A stretch of DNA of 64,000 nt, taken from assembly GCF_020532645.1 (NCBI RefSeq), contig NZ_JAJAUZ010000011.1:62001-126000 (forward strand), written 5' to 3'. Origin of the DNA: Streptomyces bambusae. GTDB lineage: Bacteria > Actinomycetota > Actinomycetes > Streptomycetales > Streptomycetaceae. Positions 8,530 through 18,612 of this stretch are shown piece after piece (the stretch's first letter is position 1; the number at the start of each line of letters is the position of its first letter). The notes below the pieces were generated by a model, which saw only the letters and a program-made list of their open reading frames with translations, made no database searches and was not told the origin of the DNA. The position numbers and the translations under genes are program-made.

Positions 8530-9969
8530 ATGCGCCTCGGCGTGGGCTGGACCCTGCACGGAGACGGGCGGACCCCGGCCCCGGGGGCGGTGGTCCGCCC
8601 GGACGAGCGGCTGTCCTGGCCGCGGACCGCCGGTCTCGGCGCCCAGCACGTCGTGGCCATGTTCGGCGCCAGCTTCGTGGCCCCGGTCCTGATGGGCCTG
8701 GACCCCAATCTGGCGATCATGATGTCCGGCGTCGCGACGGTCATCTTCCTGCTGGCCACCCGCGGCCGGATCCCCTCGTACCTCGGCTGCTCGCTGTCGT
8801 TCGTCGGCGTGGCCGCGGCGATCCGGGCCTCCGGCGGGGACAGTGCGACCGTGACCGGCGCGGTGTTCGTGGTCGGGGGCGCGCTGCTGCTGGCCGGTCT
8901 GGCCGTCCAGCGGTTCGGCGCGCGGATCATCCACGCCGCGATGCCGCCGGTGGTCACCGGCGCCGTCGTGATGCTGATCGGCTTCAACCTGGCCCCGGTG
9001 ACCGCGTCCGTGTACTGGCCGCAGGACCAGTGGACGGCGCTGCTGGTGATGCTGTTCACCGGCCTCGCGGTGGTCTGCCTGCGCGGCTTCTGGTCCCGGA
9101 TCGCGATCTTCCTCGGCCTGCTCTTCGGGTACGGCATCTCCTGGCTGTTCGACCGGCTCTTCGGGAAGATCCACTCCACGGCGGGCGGGCCCGAGGCCGT
9201 GGACCACTGGCGGCTGGACCTGTCGGGCGTCGGCAAGGCGGACTGGATCGGGCTGCCGTCCTTCCACGCGCCGGCCTTCGAGTGGTCGGCGATCCTGGTC
9301 GCCCTGCCCGTGGTGATCGCGCTGATCGCGGAGAACGCCGGGCACGTGAAGGCCGTCGGCGAGATGACCGGCGACCCGCTCGACGACAAGCTGGGCACCG
9401 CGATCGCCGCCGACGGCGCGGCCTCGATGCTGTCCACGGCGCTGGGCGGCCCGCCGAACACCACGTACTCCGAGAACATCGGCGTGATGGCCGCGACCCG
9501 GGTGTACTCGACGGCCGCCTACTGGGCCGCCGCCGGCTTCGCCCTGCTCTTCGGCCTCTGCCCCAAGTTCGGGGCGGTCGTGGCCGCCATCCCCGGCGGC
9601 GTGCTCGGCGGCATCACCGTCATCCTGTACGGCATGATCGGCCTGCTCGGCGCCCAGATCTGGATCAACGGCCGGGTGGACCTGCGCAACCCGCTGAACC
9701 TGGTGCCGGCCGCGGCGGGCGTCATCATCGGCGTCGGCGGGGTCAAGCTCCAGATCACCGACAACTTCGAACTCGGCGGCATCGCCCTGGGCACCCTGGT
9801 GGTCATCACCGGCTACCACGCCCTGCGCGCCTTCGCCCCCGCCCACATGAAGCAGGCGGAGCCCCTGCTCGACTCGGGGACGTCGGCGTACGACGAGCAG
9901 CAGGACGCTCCGTACGAGGACCGGCCCGGCGGGAAGCCGGACGCGAAGCCCGGGCCCGCCGGCCGGTAG
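8530..9969 (+). CDS. NCS2 nucleobase:cation symporter (uracil/xanthine permease family)
   Basis: Uptake of uracil or a purine base coupled to cations at the cytoplasmic membrane; 479 residues with about twelve to fourteen hydrophobic segments. Family motifs are present: QHVVAMFGASFVAPVLMG near the start, ENAGHVKAVGEMTG with its transport glutamate, and NTTYSENIGVMAATRVYS. The last 50 residues are a charged cytoplasmic tail. GGAG lies upstream of the ATG at 8530. It stands 60 bases after the MFS gene, so co-transcription is possible. The UraA-like sequence favours uracil, but I do not claim specificity. Confidence 0.9.
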   Translation: MRLGVGWTLHGDGRTPAPGAVVRPDERLSWPRTAGLGAQHVVAMFGASFVAPVLMGLDPNLAIMMSGVATVIFLLATRGRIPSYLGCSLSFVGVAAAIRASGGDSATVTGAVFVVGGALLLAGLAVQRFGARIIHAAMPPVVTGAVVMLIGFNLAPVTASVYWPQDQWTALLVMLFTGLAVVCLRGFWSRIAIFLGLLFGYGISWLFDRLFGKIHSTAGGPEAVDHWRLDLSGVGKADWIGLPSFHAPAFEWSAILVALPVVIALIAENAGHVKAVGEMTGDPLDDKLGTAIAADGAASMLSTALGGPPNTTYSENIGVMAATRVYSTAAYWAAAGFALLFGLCPKFGAVVAAIPGGVLGGITVILYGMIGLLGAQIWINGRVDLRNPLNLVPAAAGVIIGVGGVKLQITDNFELGGIALGTLVVITGYHALRAFAPAHMKQAEPLLDSGTSAYDEQQDAPYEDRPGGKPDAKPGPAGR

Positions 9970-10079
9970 GACCGGCACCCGGCCCGGCCCGGTGCGGTGA
10001 CCGCCGCCGTTTCGCCCAAACCGGCGAAACACCCGGCGACGGCTCCCCTGCGCGGGCCGGGCCTGGGACGCTCTCCCGC

Positions 10080-10763
10080 ATGGCTCAGATGACGGTCGGG
10101 GTGTCGCTGGATCCGGTGGTGGCGCGGATGCGCGCGCTGGAGGAACGCCTGCACCCGCGCGACGGCGTGGCGGTGTTCAACCGCGTGTACCTGGCGGTCA
10201 CGGAGGAGCTACGGCGGCGCATCGACGACGGCGGCTTCCCCGTGCCGCACACGGCCGAGTCGCTGGCGGCGCGGTTCGCCGGCCTGTACCTGGCGGCCGT
10301 GGACGCGGCGGCCGCCGACCGGCCGGTACCGGCCTGCTGGCGGCCGCTGTTCCAGTACCGCCGGCACCCCGGCGTACGCCCCCTCCAGCACGCCCTCGCC
10401 GGGATCAACGCGCACATCGGCCACGACCTGCCGCTGGCGGTGGTGGCCGCCTGCCGCACCCTCGGGGTGCCGCCGGCCGCCCTGGAGGCCGACTTCGACC
10501 GGGTGGGCGACACCCTCGTGGCCCTGGAGGAGCGGATCCGCGAGGACCTGATGCCGGGCCCGGACCTGCTGGAGGTCGCCGATCCGCTCACCCACCTGCT
10601 GGGCTCTTGGAGCCTGGACCGGGCCCGGGACGCGGCCTGGTCCTCGGCCCGGCTGCTGTGGACGCTGCGCGGCCACCCGGCACTGGCCGACGAGGTCACC
10701 GGCTCGCTCTCGGCCGGGGTCGGTCTGGTCGGCCGCTGCCTGCTCACCCCGTCGGGACGCTGA
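10080..10763 (+). CDS. DUF5995-like conserved protein
   Basis: A 227-residue soluble protein of unknown biochemical function. It has HPRDGVAVFNRVYLAVTEEL near the start, a central HALAGINAHIGHDLPLAVV block with conserved Asn and His that could bind metal, and a LLGSWSLDRARDAAW segment. These are typical of the DUF5995 family. No signal peptide is seen. The start at 10080 gives MAQMTVGVSLD; an internal ATG follows closely. A strong hairpin terminator follows, so it ends its transcription unit. Confidence 0.75.
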   Translation: MAQMTVGVSLDPVVARMRALEERLHPRDGVAVFNRVYLAVTEELRRRIDDGGFPVPHTAESLAARFAGLYLAAVDAAAADRPVPACWRPLFQYRRHPGVRPLQHALAGINAHIGHDLPLAVVAACRTLGVPPAALEADFDRVGDTLVALEERIREDLMPGPDLLEVADPLTHLLGSWSLDRARDAAWSSARLLWTLRGHPALADEVTGSLSAGVGLVGRCLLTPSGR

Positions 10764-10782
10764 CGGCGCCCCGGACATGGGG

Positions 10783-10822
10783 ACGGGCCGCCCCCGGCGC
10801 TGCGTGCGCGGGGGCGGCCCGT
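10783..10822. terminator. Bidirectional terminator between convergent genes
   Basis: A 13-bp perfect GC stem (ACGGGCCGCCCCC with GGGGGCGGCCCGT) lies between the DUF5995 gene and the davB-like gene, which converge here. There is only a short T stretch, as is common in Streptomyces. Confidence 0.85.
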
Positions 10823-10845
10823 TGTCACGGGGGCGCGACCGGAGG

Positions 10846-12540
10846 TCAGTCCTCCGGCAGCTCGACCGGGGCGATCTCGTCGTAGCGGTCGCCCGGGCCC
10901 GGGTTGGTGCCGTCGGTGGCACCGCCGAAGTGGTGCATGACGCCCCAGACCGCGTTCAGCGCGGTCTGCACGGCACCCTCGGCCCAGCCGGCCGTCCAGG
11001 AGATGTCGTCACCGGCGAGGAAGATGCCGCGCTTGTCCTCGGGGAGGCGGTCCTGCATGAAGTGCGTGTACAGGCGGCGCTGGTAGCGGTAGTGGCCCGG
11101 CAGGTTGGCCTTGAACGCGCCCATGAAGTAGGGCTCGTCCTCCCAGGAGACGGTGACCGGGTTGCCGATGATGTGGCGGCGGATGTCGACCTTGGGGTAG
11201 ATCTCGCCCAGGGACTTCAGCATGACCTCCATCCGCTCGTTCGCGGACAGCGGCAGCCACTTCAGGCTGTCGTCGCACCAGGTGTACGACAGGCAGATCA
11301 CGGCAGGCTGGTCCGGGCCGTTGTCCAGCAGGTACGTACCGCGGGTCATCCGGTCGGTCAGCGTCATCGACATGACGTCGCGGCCCGTCTCCTCGTCCTT
11401 GTCCAGCCAGAACGGCCGGTCCACGGGGACGAAGAGCTTGGAGGACTCCATGTAGTGGGTGCGCTCGATCGCCGTCCAGTGGTCGATCGGGAAGAGCGAG
11501 TCGTCGCACTCGATCTTCGAGAGCAGCATCCACGACTGCGCGGTGAAGATCGCCGCGCGGTAGGTGCGGATGTCGCCGGCGGCGTCGGTGACGGTGATGC
11601 GGTTGCCGGCGGTGCGGTGCAGGCGGGTGACCGCCGGGCGCGGGGTGCCGCCGTGCAGGGAGGACAGCGAGGTGCCCTGCGCCCAGTGCACGATCTTCTC
11701 CGGCTCGCGCTCCCAGAGGCGCAGCGGCAGCTGCTGGGAGCCGCCGACGATGCCGCGGTGGTGGTCGTCGGCCTCGGTGTAGACGACGCGGAGGATCTCC
11801 AGGATGGAGTTCGGGAAGTCGGTGTCCCAGCCGCCGGTGCCGAAGCCGACCTGGCCGAAGATCTCGCGCTTGCGGAAGGACTTGAAGGCCTCGGACTTGC
11901 AGAGGAAGCCGTAGAAGGTCTCGTCGTCGAGCTTCTCGACGAGCTTGGCCCAGATCTCGCGGATGCGCGGGACGTCCCGCTCGCGCATCGCGGTGTTCAT
12001 GTCCGAGAAGTCGGCGCCCTCTTCGAGGCAGGCGTTCCAGGCCTCGGCGACGTCGCGGTAGATCTGCGGGAGGTCGGCGATGGTCTCGGCGTAGTGCGTC
12101 TCGCCCTTGAGGTCGACGACCGTGGAGGGCGTGGCCTCGGCCAGCGGGTTCGGGAAGGGCTCGGTGGTCAGGCCCACCAGGTCGATGTAGTGCTGGAGCG
12201 CGGTCGACGAGGGCGGGAAGCGCATGGCGCCCATCTCCGCCGTCAGGCCCTCGGTGCCCTGGCCCTCGAAGCCGACGGTCCGCAGCCGGCCGCCGATCTG
12301 GTCCGCCTCGTAGACGACGGGCTTGAGGCCCATCTTCATCAGCTCGTACGCCGAGATGATGCCGGACAGGCCGCCGCCGATGACCGCGACCTCCGCGCCG
12401 TGCTCGGTCGCCGGTATCTGGCCCAGGCCCGCGGGGTGCGCCAGGAAGTCGTCGTAGGCGTACGGGAAGTCCGGACCGAACATGGTGATCGGCGGCTGGC
12501 CGTCGGTGTGCGGGACGGCGGTGGGGACCGTGGACGTCAT
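10846..12540 (-). CDS. davB: FAD-dependent monooxygenase, lysine 2-monooxygenase (DavB)-like
   Basis: A 564-residue flavin monoamine oxidase-family protein. Its FAD Rossmann motif is VAVIGGGLSGIISAYELM, followed by PVVYEADQIGGRLRT. The N-terminal block GPDFPYAYDDFLAHPAGLG, the GFGTGGWDTDFPNS block and the C-terminal NPGPGDRYDEIAPVEL closely resemble, from memory, Pseudomonas DavB, which converts L-lysine to 5-aminovaleramide with O2. The preceding gene encodes a nitrilase-superfamily amidase of DavA size, which supports this reading. A tryptophan-2-monooxygenase-like or other amino-acid oxidase role is the alternative. It is 59 bases downstream of that amidase gene and probably shares its mRNA. 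Confidence 0.8.
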   Translation of the reverse strand: MTSTVPTAVPHTDGQPPITMFGPDFPYAYDDFLAHPAGLGQIPATEHGAEVAVIGGGLSGIISAYELMKMGLKPVVYEADQIGGRLRTVGFEGQGTEGLTAEMGAMRFPPSSTALQHYIDLVGLTTEPFPNPLAEATPSTVVDLKGETHYAETIADLPQIYRDVAEAWNACLEEGADFSDMNTAMRERDVPRIREIWAKLVEKLDDETFYGFLCKSEAFKSFRKREIFGQVGFGTGGWDTDFPNSILEILRVVYTEADDHHRGIVGGSQQLPLRLWEREPEKIVHWAQGTSLSSLHGGTPRPAVTRLHRTAGNRITVTDAAGDIRTYRAAIFTAQSWMLLSKIECDDSLFPIDHWTAIERTHYMESSKLFVPVDRPFWLDKDEETGRDVMSMTLTDRMTRGTYLLDNGPDQPAVICLSYTWCDDSLKWLPLSANERMEVMLKSLGEIYPKVDIRRHIIGNPVTVSWEDEPYFMGAFKANLPGHYRYQRRLYTHFMQDRLPEDKRGIFLAGDDISWTAGWAEGAVQTALNAVWGVMHHFGGATDGTNPGPGDRYDEIAPVELPED

Positions 12541-12599
12541 GGGGTACGGCTCCTTGCGGGCAGGGGGGTGCAGGGGGAGGGCGGGGAGGGCGGCGCGGG

Positions 12600-13397
12600 T
12601 CAGACGAGGGAGGCGTAGAGCCCGGGGCGGCGGTCGCGCAGGTACGGGTTGTTCTCCCGCGAGGCGGCCAGCAGCTCGGGGTCGACCTCGCCGAAGACGA
12701 TCTCCTCGCCGCGGCCGGCGCGGGTGCGGGTGACGCCGTCGGGGCTCGCCAGGCAGCTCAGGCCGACGAACTCGAACTCGCCCTCGGGGCCCGTCCGGTT
12801 GACGTACGCGACGTACATCTGGCTCTCGAAGGCCCGGACCGGCACCAGTTGTTCGGCGACGAACTGGAACGGGTGCATCTGCGCCGTGGGCACGACCAGG
12901 AAGTCGGTGCCCGCGAGGGCGTGGGCGCGGACGTTCTCCGGGAACTCGACGTCGTAGCAGATCAGGATCCCGACCGTGAGCCCGCCGAGCTCGGCCTGGA
13001 CCACCGGGACGTCGCCCGGCACGAAGCTGTCCTGCTCGAAGCAGCCGAACAGATGGGTCTTGCGGTAGTTCGCGAGCGAGGCGCCGTCGGGGCCGATGAG
13101 CTGCGCCGAGTTGTAGACGGCCTCGCCGTCGCGCTCGGGGTAGCCGTAGAGGACGGCGATCCCGTGGCGGCGGGCGATCTCCCCGATGGCCCGCGCGGAC
13201 ATGCCGTCGCTCGCCTCGGCCAGCCGCGGCACGTCCTCGCCGATCGCGTACCCGGTGAGGAACATCTCCGGGCTGATCAGGAGGCCGGCTCCGGCGCCCG
13301 CCGCACGCTCGGCCGCCTGTTCGAGGACCTTCAGGTTCTCGGCGACGTCACCGAGCCGTCCGGAGCTCTGAAGCAGTGCGGTGCGCAGCTGGGGCAT
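12600..13397 (-). CDS. davA: Nitrilase-superfamily C-N hydrolase, 5-aminovaleramidase (DavA)-like
   Basis: A 265-residue cytoplasmic amidase with the complete Glu-Lys-Cys triad: E44 in SPEMFLTGY, K113 in YRKTHLF and C147 in ICYDVEFPE. Length matches DavA-type aminovaleramide amidases, and the partner flavoenzyme is just downstream. The expected reaction is 5-aminovaleramide to 5-aminovalerate. The ATG at 13397 is chosen because AGAGG lies seven bases upstream; longer in-frame versions lack a ribosome-binding site. A different short-chain amide substrate is possible. Confidence 0.8.
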   Translation of the reverse strand: MPQLRTALLQSSGRLGDVAENLKVLEQAAERAAGAGAGLLISPEMFLTGYAIGEDVPRLAEASDGMSARAIGEIARRHGIAVLYGYPERDGEAVYNSAQLIGPDGASLANYRKTHLFGCFEQDSFVPGDVPVVQAELGGLTVGILICYDVEFPENVRAHALAGTDFLVVPTAQMHPFQFVAEQLVPVRAFESQMYVAYVNRTGPEGEFEFVGLSCLASPDGVTRTRAGRGEEIVFGEVDPELLAASRENNPYLRDRRPGLYASLV

Positions 13398-13587
13398 GAG
13401 CGACCTCTGAGACGTGAGGGGGTTTGTGGGGACCTTTAGACCGTACGGTGCGTCCTTCGGCCCGGACAAGGCGCGACCATTGCACGCTGCTGAACGATTC
13501 GTTGCGCGTTATGCGCGCGAAACGGCGATTCGTTGTGCGTGGGTCCCGTCCACGGGACAGTCCCGGCCCCCGCTCGTACGCAGCGGA
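13398..13587. promoter_or_regulatory. Upstream region of the davAB-like operon with repeated CGATTCGTTG sites
   Basis: Two near-identical 14-mers, CGATTCGTTGCGCG (13495-13508) and CGATTCGTTGTGCG (13526-13539), are 31 bases apart, three helical turns. ATTGCACG occurs nearby at 13479. Similar TTGCGC motifs recur at 15741-15753 and 15771-15786 upstream of the permease gene. This phased spacing suits an Lrp/AsnC protein, and one is encoded next door. Confidence 0.5.
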
Positions 13588-14043
13588 TCAGCCCGGGGCG
13601 CCCGAGGTGAAGCGCCTGAGCAGCGGAGACAGCACGAGGACGGACTTGGTGCGCTCCACGAACGGCTCGCCGGCGATTCGTTCCAGGACCCGTTCGAAGT
13701 GGCGCATGTCCGAGGCGAAGACCTGGACGAGGGCGTCCGCGTCGCCGGTGACGGTCGACGCGGACACCACCTCGGGGTACCGCTCCAGCCCCCGCCGGAT
13801 GTCGTCCGGCGAGGTGTTGTGGCGGCAGTAGATCTCGATGAAGCCCTCGGTCTCCCAGCCCATGGCGGCCGGGTCGACGCGGACGGTGAAGCCGGTGATG
13901 GCCCCTTCCGCCCGGAGCCTGTCCACGCGCCGCTTCACCGCGGGCGCGGACAGGCCGACCTCGGAGCCGATGTCCGCGTAGGAGCGGCGGGCGTCCTCGG
14001 CGAGGGCGTGGACGATGCGTTCGTCGAGATCGTTCAGGCGCAC
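13588..14043 (-). CDS. Lrp/AsnC-family transcriptional regulator
   Basis: A 151-residue regulator. The N-terminal AsnC-type helix-turn-helix reads DERIVHALAEDARRSYADIG and SAPAVKRRVDRL. The C-terminal RAM ligand-binding domain has VTGDADALVQVFASD. Members of this family sense amino acids and bind phased DNA sites as octamers. It begins ten bases after the permease stop, so the two are co-transcribed. Together with the amidase and flavoenzyme genes this implies amino-acid-responsive control of the whole cluster. Confidence 0.92.
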   Translation of the reverse strand: MRLNDLDERIVHALAEDARRSYADIGSEVGLSAPAVKRRVDRLRAEGAITGFTVRVDPAAMGWETEGFIEIYCRHNTSPDDIRRGLERYPEVVSASTVTGDADALVQVFASDMRHFERVLERIAGEPFVERTKSVLVLSPLLRRFTSGAPG

Positions 14044-14053
14044 GGGGCTTGGA

Positions 14054-15547
14054 TCACTTATCTGTCAGTTCCTCGGCCGCGGCCAGCGCGGTCAGACCCA
14101 GGCTGGAGCGGCGCATTCCGTAGAGGAAGTAGATCACGAGTCCGACGGCCATCCAGCCACCGAAGTACGCCCAGGTGAGCCAGGGCAGCTCGTACATCAG
14201 GTAGGCGCAGAAGACGAAGCCGAGGATCGGGGTGACCGGGAACAGGGCGACCTTGAACGTCCGGTTCATGTCCGGGCGGGTGAAGCGCAGGATCACGACG
14301 GCCGCATTGACCAGGGCGAACGCGAAGAGCGTGCCGATGCTGGTGGCGTTGGCCAGCTCGCCCAGCGGGATGAAGGCGGCGAGCACGGCGCAGAACAGGC
14401 AGACGATGATCGTGTTGATCCGGGGGGTGCCGGTCTTCTCGTCGACCTTGGCGAACGCCTTGGGAACCAGGCCGTCGCGGGACATCGCGAACAGGATGCG
14501 GGTCTGGCCGTAGAGGACGGCGAAGACGACGCTGGCGATGGCCACGACCGCGCCGGCGGCCAGCACGACGCTCCAGAAGGAGTGACCGGTGACGTCCTCC
14601 ATGATCTGGGCCAGGGCGGCCTCGCTGCCCTCGAAGTCCTGCCACGGCATGGCGCCGACGGCGACGAGCGCGACCAGGCAGTAGAGCACGGTGACGATCA
14701 GCAGCGAGAGCATGATCGCGCGGGGCAGGTCCTTCTTCGGGTTCTTGGCTTCCTCACCCGCGGTGGAGGCGGCGTCGAAGCCGATGTACGAGAAGAAGAG
14801 CATCGAGGCGGCGGTGCTGATGGCGGTGACGCCGAGCGGGGCGAGCGGGGTGTAGTTGCCGGCCTTGATGCCCATGAAGCCGATGACGCAGAAGAGCACC
14901 AGCGTGACGATCTTGACGCCGACCATGATCGAGTTGATCCGGGCGCTCTCCTTGGCACCGCGGAGCAGGAAGACCATGCAGAGCAGGACCACGACGAGGG
15001 CCGGCATGTTGATGTAGCCGCCCTCGCCCAGCGGGGCGGAGAACGTCTCGGGGATGGTGATCCCGACGGTGCCGTCGAGCAGCTCGTTGAGGTACTGGCC
15101 CCAGCCGACCGCCACGGCGGCGACGGAGACGCCGTACTCCAGGACCAGGCACCAGCCGCAGATCCAGGCGACCAGCTCGCCCATGGTGGCGTAGGCGTAC
15201 GAGTACGAGGAGCCGGAGACCGGTATGGAGCCCGCGAGCTCGGCGTAGGACAGCGCGGAGAACAGCGCGGTCAGGCCGGCCACGATGAACGCGATCCAGA
15301 CGGCGGGGCCCGCGATCGGGGTCGCCTCGCCCAGCACCACGAAGATGCCGGTGCCCAGGGTGGCGCCAATGCTGATCATGGTCAGCTGCCACATGGTCAG
15401 CGAGCGCCTGAGCGATCCGCCCTCGCCGTGGCCGCCCTCGGCGACCAGCTGCTCCACCGGCTTGCGGCGCAGCAGCGGGTTGCGGGGGCCGGCTGCCGCG
15501 GGGGACGAAGCGGGCGAAACGGGTGGCGCCTGGCCGTGGTCCAGCAC
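14054..15547 (-). CDS. APC-family amino acid permease
   Basis: A 497-residue cytoplasmic-membrane amino acid transporter of the cationic amino acid transporter type, with about twelve or more hydrophobic segments. TM1 carries the substrate-backbone motif IGATLGTGIFVVLG, and TM3 has SGSSYSYAYATMGEL. The GTG at 15547 has AAGGAG eight bases upstream. The family includes lysine/arginine carriers, which would fit the DavBA-like genes downstream, but specificity is inferred. It heads the minus-strand cluster and is divergent from the SGNH hydrolase gene. Confidence 0.9.
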   Translation of the reverse strand: MLDHGQAPPVSPASSPAAAGPRNPLLRRKPVEQLVAEGGHGEGGSLRRSLTMWQLTMISIGATLGTGIFVVLGEATPIAGPAVWIAFIVAGLTALFSALSYAELAGSIPVSGSSYSYAYATMGELVAWICGWCLVLEYGVSVAAVAVGWGQYLNELLDGTVGITIPETFSAPLGEGGYINMPALVVVLLCMVFLLRGAKESARINSIMVGVKIVTLVLFCVIGFMGIKAGNYTPLAPLGVTAISTAASMLFFSYIGFDAASTAGEEAKNPKKDLPRAIMLSLLIVTVLYCLVALVAVGAMPWQDFEGSEAALAQIMEDVTGHSFWSVVLAAGAVVAIASVVFAVLYGQTRILFAMSRDGLVPKAFAKVDEKTGTPRINTIIVCLFCAVLAAFIPLGELANATSIGTLFAFALVNAAVVILRFTRPDMNRTFKVALFPVTPILGFVFCAYLMYELPWLTWAYFGGWMAVGLVIYFLYGMRRSSLGLTALAAAEELTDK

Positions 15548-15946
15548 AGGGGTACTCCTTGTCACTGCGGGGAGAGGGGTTGGCATCGACCGCAGCGATC
15601 CGGAGCGGGGCCACCCTGAACGAGAGCAGGGTCGGGCCGGGGGACCGCGGGCAGGGCGGTCGCACCACTCCACGTACAGCGAGTGAGCCTACGAGCTGGG
15701 GGTTCCCGCCCGTAATGCACCATCCTTGCACGTTCGTGCACGATCATTGCGCGCATTGGACCGGAATGGCCCTTTGTTGCGCATGACCGTTCGATCGCTG
15801 CGTGGTCTGGACCACCAGCCGCTCTTGACAACCTGTCAGAAATTGGGCTCCGTTGCCTCTGCTCAGCCATGTCTCCCGGCGTCCCGGGCAGGCTCGCTGG
15901 GCAGGGATGGGTGTGTGTTTCCGCATCGGACGATCGGAGGGGCCCG
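15548..15946. promoter_or_regulatory. 399-bp divergent intergenic region (permease / SGNH hydrolase)
   Basis: No gene is supported here. It contains an inverted repeat TGCACG-TTCG-TGCA near 15727-15740, and TTGCGC-type motifs (15741-15753, 15771-15786) similar to those upstream of the davA-like gene. A TTGACA hexamer at 15825-15830 may belong to a plus-strand promoter, although its -10 is poor. The permease promoter must also lie here. Confidence 0.45.
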
Positions 15947-16987
15947 GTGAGCAGACCGGTGGGCGGTCAGGAGACCCGGGGGGCCGGGGAATGGCACGGG
16001 GAGTGGCTGGACCCGCTCGCCTTCCTGCGCGGGGTGGCCTGGCTGGAGGGCGGCCGGGTGGTACGGGCGGACCCCGCGGACTCGATGCGGCTGCCCTGGG
16101 ACACCGGGGAGCGGGCCACCCTGCCGATCGGGGTGCGGCTGGAGTTCCGGGCCGGGCCGGGCACCACGGCCGTGGAGATCCGCTACCGGGCCACCGTCCC
16201 GGGCCCCACGGACTCCCTGCGTGACCTTGCGCACGTCTTCTCGCTCTGGAACCGGCACGGGCTGCTGCGCGAACTGTTCACGGACCCCGCGGAGGAGTCC
16301 GTGGTCCGGATCACCCTGCCGGCGGGCCTCGGCCCGTACACCGTGTACCCGCCCGAGGCCCAGTCCCCGCTGGTCCTCGGCGTCCGGGGGATCGGCGGCC
16401 CGGTGCTGCCGGCCGAGCCGGCGCCGCGCTGGGTGGTGCACGGTGACTCGATCACCGAGGGCTGGTGGTCCACCCGCCCCGCGCACGGCTGGCCCGCCGT
16501 CGCCGGCCGCGCCCTCGGGGTCGACACGGTGAACCTCGGGTACGCGGGCGCCGCCCGCGGCGAACTGCCGACCGCGGAGCAGCTCGCCACCCTGCCCGCC
16601 GACCTGATCACCCTGGCGTTCGGCACGAACTGCTGGTCCCGGATCCCGTACTCGGTGCCCCTGCTGTACGAGACCACCCGGGCCTTCCTCGACCTGATCC
16701 GCCAGGGTCACCCCGAGACCCCGCTGCTGCTGGTCTCCCCCGTGCTGCGGCCCGAGGCCGAGCACACCCCCAACCGGCTCGGCGCCACCCTCGGCGAGCT
16801 GCGCGCTGCGATGGAGCGTGCGGTCCGGGACCGGATACTCGGCGGCGACCGCCGCCTCGCCCTGCTGCCGGGCCTGCCCCTGCTGCGCCCGGAGCACCTC
16901 GCCGACGGGCTGCACCCCAACGACGAGGGGCACGCCGTGCTGGGCGCCGCGGTGGCCGCCTCCCTGCACGAGGAGGGCTTCGCGTAG
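15947..16987 (+). CDS. SGNH/GDSL-type hydrolase
   Basis: A 346-residue predicted esterase or lipase. An N-terminal beta-rich domain (about residues 1-150) precedes the SGNH fold. Block I is VVHGDSITEGW with the nucleophilic Ser, block III is FGTNCWSR, and block V DGLHPNDEGH provides the catalytic Asp and His. No signal peptide is visible from the GTG at 15947, which has GGAGG eight bases upstream; a longer start would not add one. Two-domain SGNH proteins of this type often deacetylate carbohydrates, but no substrate can be assigned. A strong terminator separates it from convergent guaB1. Confidence 0.85.
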   Translation: MSRPVGGQETRGAGEWHGEWLDPLAFLRGVAWLEGGRVVRADPADSMRLPWDTGERATLPIGVRLEFRAGPGTTAVEIRYRATVPGPTDSLRDLAHVFSLWNRHGLLRELFTDPAEESVVRITLPAGLGPYTVYPPEAQSPLVLGVRGIGGPVLPAEPAPRWVVHGDSITEGWWSTRPAHGWPAVAGRALGVDTVNLGYAGAARGELPTAEQLATLPADLITLAFGTNCWSRIPYSVPLLYETTRAFLDLIRQGHPETPLLLVSPVLRPEAEHTPNRLGATLGELRAAMERAVRDRILGGDRRLALLPGLPLLRPEHLADGLHPNDEGHAVLGAAVAASLHEEGFA

Positions 16988-17045
16988 GCGGCGGCCGTAC
17001 GAGTACACCGGCCGGACGGGCGCATCGGCCGTACGGGCGCGGAAA

Positions 17046-17087
17046 GGTCCGTGGCCCCCGTCCGGAACGGATCGGGGGCCACGGACC
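17046..17087. terminator. Bidirectional terminator between SGNH hydrolase and guaB1
   Basis: A 15-bp perfect stem (GGTCCGTGGCCCCCG with CGGGGGCCACGGACC) with a 12-base loop lies between the two convergent genes. Confidence 0.9.
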
Positions 17088-17103
17088 TCTGTGCAGGCGG
17101 TGA

Positions 17104-18612
<1,509 letters not shown>

